A stretch of 13,678 bases of DNA, taken from contig DKDL01000133.1 of NCBI GenBank assembly GCA_002449335.1, positions 1 through 13,678 of the forward strand, given 5' to 3'. Within the stretch, counting starts at the first letter, position 1. Every line of letters starts with the position of its first letter. Source of the stretch: Succinatimonas sp. UBA6849 (lineage in GTDB: Bacteria; Pseudomonadota; Gammaproteobacteria; Enterobacterales; Succinivibrionaceae). Under the pieces are notes generated by a model. That model worked only from the letters and a program-made list of their open reading frames with translations, was not told where the DNA came from and did not search any database. Shown here in pieces: positions 11,565 to 13,678 of this stretch. The position numbers and the translations under genes were made by a program.

Positions 11565-13678
11565 TTAATTTAATAAGTCTAAAAGTTCCTGCTCAGAGAG
11601 CTTCATAGCTTCAGCAGCTACGCTTGAGGTTCCCTCTAAGAAGTCAGCTGCAATCTCACGTTTTTTAGCATGCAACTCTAAGATCTTCTCTTCTAAAGAG
11701 TCTTTAACTACCAGTCTAATGACGTTAACAGGTCTGGTTTGACCAATTCTGTAAGCACGGTCTGTTGCCTGATCTTCAACAGCAGGGTTCCACCAAGGAT
11801 CTAGGTGCACTACATAATCAGCGCCGGTTAAGTTCAAGCCCTGACCACCTGCTTTTAGACTGATTAAGAAGACATCTCCTTCACCTGCCTGGAACTCGCT
11901 TATAGCCTTAGCACGGTTCTTTTCTGTAGTAGAACCATCTAAGTACTGATAGCTAATCTTCTTTTTATCTAAAACAGCCTTAATTCTTTGTAAGTAAGAT
12001 ACGAACTGACTGAACACTAACAGTCTGTGACCCCCACTTAAAGCCTCATCTAGTAAGTCTTCAAATGCTTTAGTCTTGGAGCTGTCGCCTGCTTTTAACT
12101 CTTTACCTAACAGGGCAGGATCACAGCAGAACTGTCTTAACTTGGTTAAAGATGACAGAATTTGTAATCTTCTTTGACCTGCTTTGTTAGGTGCAAGCTT
12201 GTTCTTTTCTAACTCTTCTAGGGTAGAAAGTCTTAAAGCTTCATACAGTTCCTGCTCACGCTGTGTAGGTTCAACAGTGATTACCTGCTCGGTTCTAGGA
12301 GGTAAGTCATCTAGAACATCGCCCTTTAATCTTCTTAAAATAAATGGACTGATTAAGAGCTTTAACATTCTGTTTGCAACCTTGTTCTTATGAGCATCAG
12401 CAAAGCGGGTATGGAATGACTGCTTGGTGCCTAAAAGACCTGGATTGATGATGTTAAAGATACTCCATAAGTCATCTAAGTTGTTTTCAATAGGAGTACC
12501 GGTAAGCGCAAGTCTCATCTTAGCGTTGATCATGGTAGCAGTCTTAGCTCTTTGAGTTAAAGAGTTCTTTAAAGCTTGAGCTTCATCAAATACAGCCATG
12601 TGCCATTTTACTTTTGAAAGAATTTCAGACTCGATTGAGAACAGACCATAACTTACAATTAAAACTTCACCTGCACCTAAAGATTCAACAGTTTTGGCTC
12701 TGTCATCAGCTTCTTTAAGTCTTGATACCTTAAGATTTGGAGCAAACTTGTTTAACTCTCGCTCCCAGTTAGGACAAACAGAGGTAGGAGCAATAATGAT
12801 TGAAGGCCCTTTTACTGCAATCTTAAGCATCGCAGCAATGGTCTGTACAGTCTTACCTAAACCCATGTCATCAGCTAAACATGCACCAACGCCCCAATGA
12901 GCTAGACGGCATAGCCATTCATAACCTTCTTCCTGGTAAGAACGTAACTGAGCTTTTAAGGTTTTAGGAACCTTAAACTCCATGTTTAAAGCTTCATCTC
13001 GCTTGGTAATTAAAGAGGTAACTTTATCGGTGAACTTACAATCTAAATCATCAACTAAGTCTTCAACCATCTTACCTGCCAGAGGGTGAACTAACAGTTC
13101 ATCCTTTTTACCAGCTACTGTAAGAGCATTTAGTTTTTCTAATTTCTTTTTAAGTTCACTTGTAATGGCAACAAAGTGCTCATCATCAATCTTGATGTAG
13201 TTGCCTTTAGAATCATCTAAAGAGCGTAAGAGTGACTTTAAGGAGATGTACTTATCTTCACTTAAAGTTACGTTACCTGAAATAGAGAGGTAATCCTGAG
13301 CAGTGATGTCACCGTTTAATGAGAAGCTTGAAGGACTGATAGATCCTGTAACATACATCTTCTTGCCTTCATTCCACTCCATCTGACACAAGTCTTTGTG
13401 AGTGTTAATCTGCTCTAATAAAGCTAACATGTCTTCAACAGAATCAGTTGAATATACATATTCGCCTTCATCATAGAAGTCATTGAGTTTAGTTACAGCT
13501 TTAATTAAATCCTGTGTTGCCTGCTCTTCTTTAGAAAAATCTCTAGATGCAATTACAGGCATATTAGAGTCTTTTTGATTAAAGATAACTGAGCTTTCAC
13601 CACTTGCAGGGATCTTGTAAGGACAAGAGGCATCATCAACAGGTTTAATTCTGATTTTTGCAGTGAACTCCTTTCCTG
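11565..13678 (-). CDS. SNF2-family (Swi2/Snf2) DNA-dependent ATPase, 5'-partial
   Basis: ATP-driven DNA translocase, probably remodelling protein-DNA complexes or acting in repair; its target is unknown. The frame stays open from the stop at 11565 to the window end, so the ATG at 13562 is internal: 38 further in-frame codons lie upstream of it and the true start is outside. Numbering from the residue at 13562, the first helicase lobe has Walker A DDMGLGKT (231-238), DEAQ (326-329) and LTGTPIENNLDDLW (353-366). The second has LVFSQF (515-520), LDGSTT (541-546) and the Q598, R602, R605, Q608 arginine-finger motif. About 200 residues before the ATPase are not recognised; relatives often carry a SWIM zinc finger further upstream. 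This motor module is the bacterial SNF2 type; identity with RapA is not supported. Confidence 0.93.
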   Translation of the reverse strand, partial: GKEFTAKIRIKPVDDASCPYKIPASGESSVIFNQKDSNMPVIASRDFSKEEQATQDLIKAVTKLNDFYDEGEYVYSTDSVEDMLALLEQINTHKDLCQMEWNEGKKMYVTGSISPSSFSLNGDITAQDYLSISGNVTLSEDKYISLKSLLRSLDDSKGNYIKIDDEHFVAITSELKKKLEKLNALTVAGKKDELLVHPLAGKMVEDLVDDLDCKFTDKVTSLITKRDEALNMEFKVPKTLKAQLRSYQEEGYEWLCRLAHWGVGACLADDMGLGKTVQTIAAMLKIAVKGPSIIIAPTSVCPNWERELNKFAPNLKVSRLKEADDRAKTVESLGAGEVLIVSYGLFSIESEILSKVKWHMAVFDEAQALKNSLTQRAKTATMINAKMRLALTGTPIENNLDDLWSIFNIINPGLLGTKQSFHTRFADAHKNKVANRMLKLLISPFILRRLKGDVLDDLPPRTEQVITVEPTQREQELYEALRLSTLEELEKNKLAPNKAGQRRLQILSSLTKLRQFCCDPALLGKELKAGDSSKTKAFEDLLDEALSGGHRLLVFSQFVSYLQRIKAVLDKKKISYQYLDGSTTEKNRAKAISEFQAGEGDVFLISLKAGGQGLNLTGADYVVHLDPWWNPAVEDQATDRAYRIGQTRPVNVIRLVVKDSLEEKILELHAKKREIAADFLEGTSSVAAEAMKLSEQELLDLLN

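Noticed and set aside
12184..12900. Two plus-strand open frames (12184-12393 and 12694-12900) inside the SNF2 gene
   Set aside because: Antisense to conserved helicase motifs and without own signals; shadows of the real gene.
1..13678. Mobile elements, CRISPR arrays, tRNA or rRNA genes
   Set aside because: Searched by eye on both strands; no transposase, integrase, regularly spaced direct-repeat array, cloverleaf or rRNA-like sequence was recognised.

Overview
The window is AT-rich chromosomal DNA from a motile, polar-flagellated gammaproteobacterium. A FleQ/FlrA-type sigma-54 activator, a near-consensus sigma-28 promoter and a textbook CRP site all point to that class. The AT-rich composition together with a Nim-type FMN protein, common in gut anaerobes, suggests an anaerobic gut or rumen lineage such as Succinivibrionaceae. 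That family-level guess is inference. No transposase, phage gene, tRNA, rRNA or CRISPR array is visible.

Layout. At 36-779 (-) lies a Bax inhibitor-1/YccA-like membrane protein, followed at the window edge by a strong ribosome binding site for a gene outside the window. At 973-1662 (+) is ung. The 437-base gap 1663-2099 holds the most interesting element: a perfect CRP palindrome exactly 41.5 bases upstream of a predicted start with an extended -10, driving a short structured transcript with no convincing ORF (candidate CRP-activated small RNA, about 1884-1994). A second hairpin at 2041-2074 separates it from the convergent operon.

From 7604 down to 2100 (-) runs one tightly packed operon, flrA-pseB-pseC-pseF-pseG: the flagellar master regulator heads four of the six pseudaminic acid (flagellin glycan) enzymes. 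PseH and PseI are absent from the window. The flrA leader contains a hairpin that could act as an attenuator. Upstream, at 8075-9676 (-), is a methyl-accepting chemotaxis protein with its own sigma-28 promoter and a strong terminator, and at 9859-10695 (-) a GGDEF-domain protein whose signature motif is degenerate (EGEKF). Regulator, glycan enzymes, chemoreceptor and c-di-GMP-related protein form a motility neighbourhood.

At 10967-11449 (+) is a Nim-like FMN-binding protein preceded by a 16-bp perfect palindrome of LacI-family type. At 11565 to the window end (-) is a SNF2-family ATPase whose reading frame stays open to the last base, so its 5' end lies outside the window.
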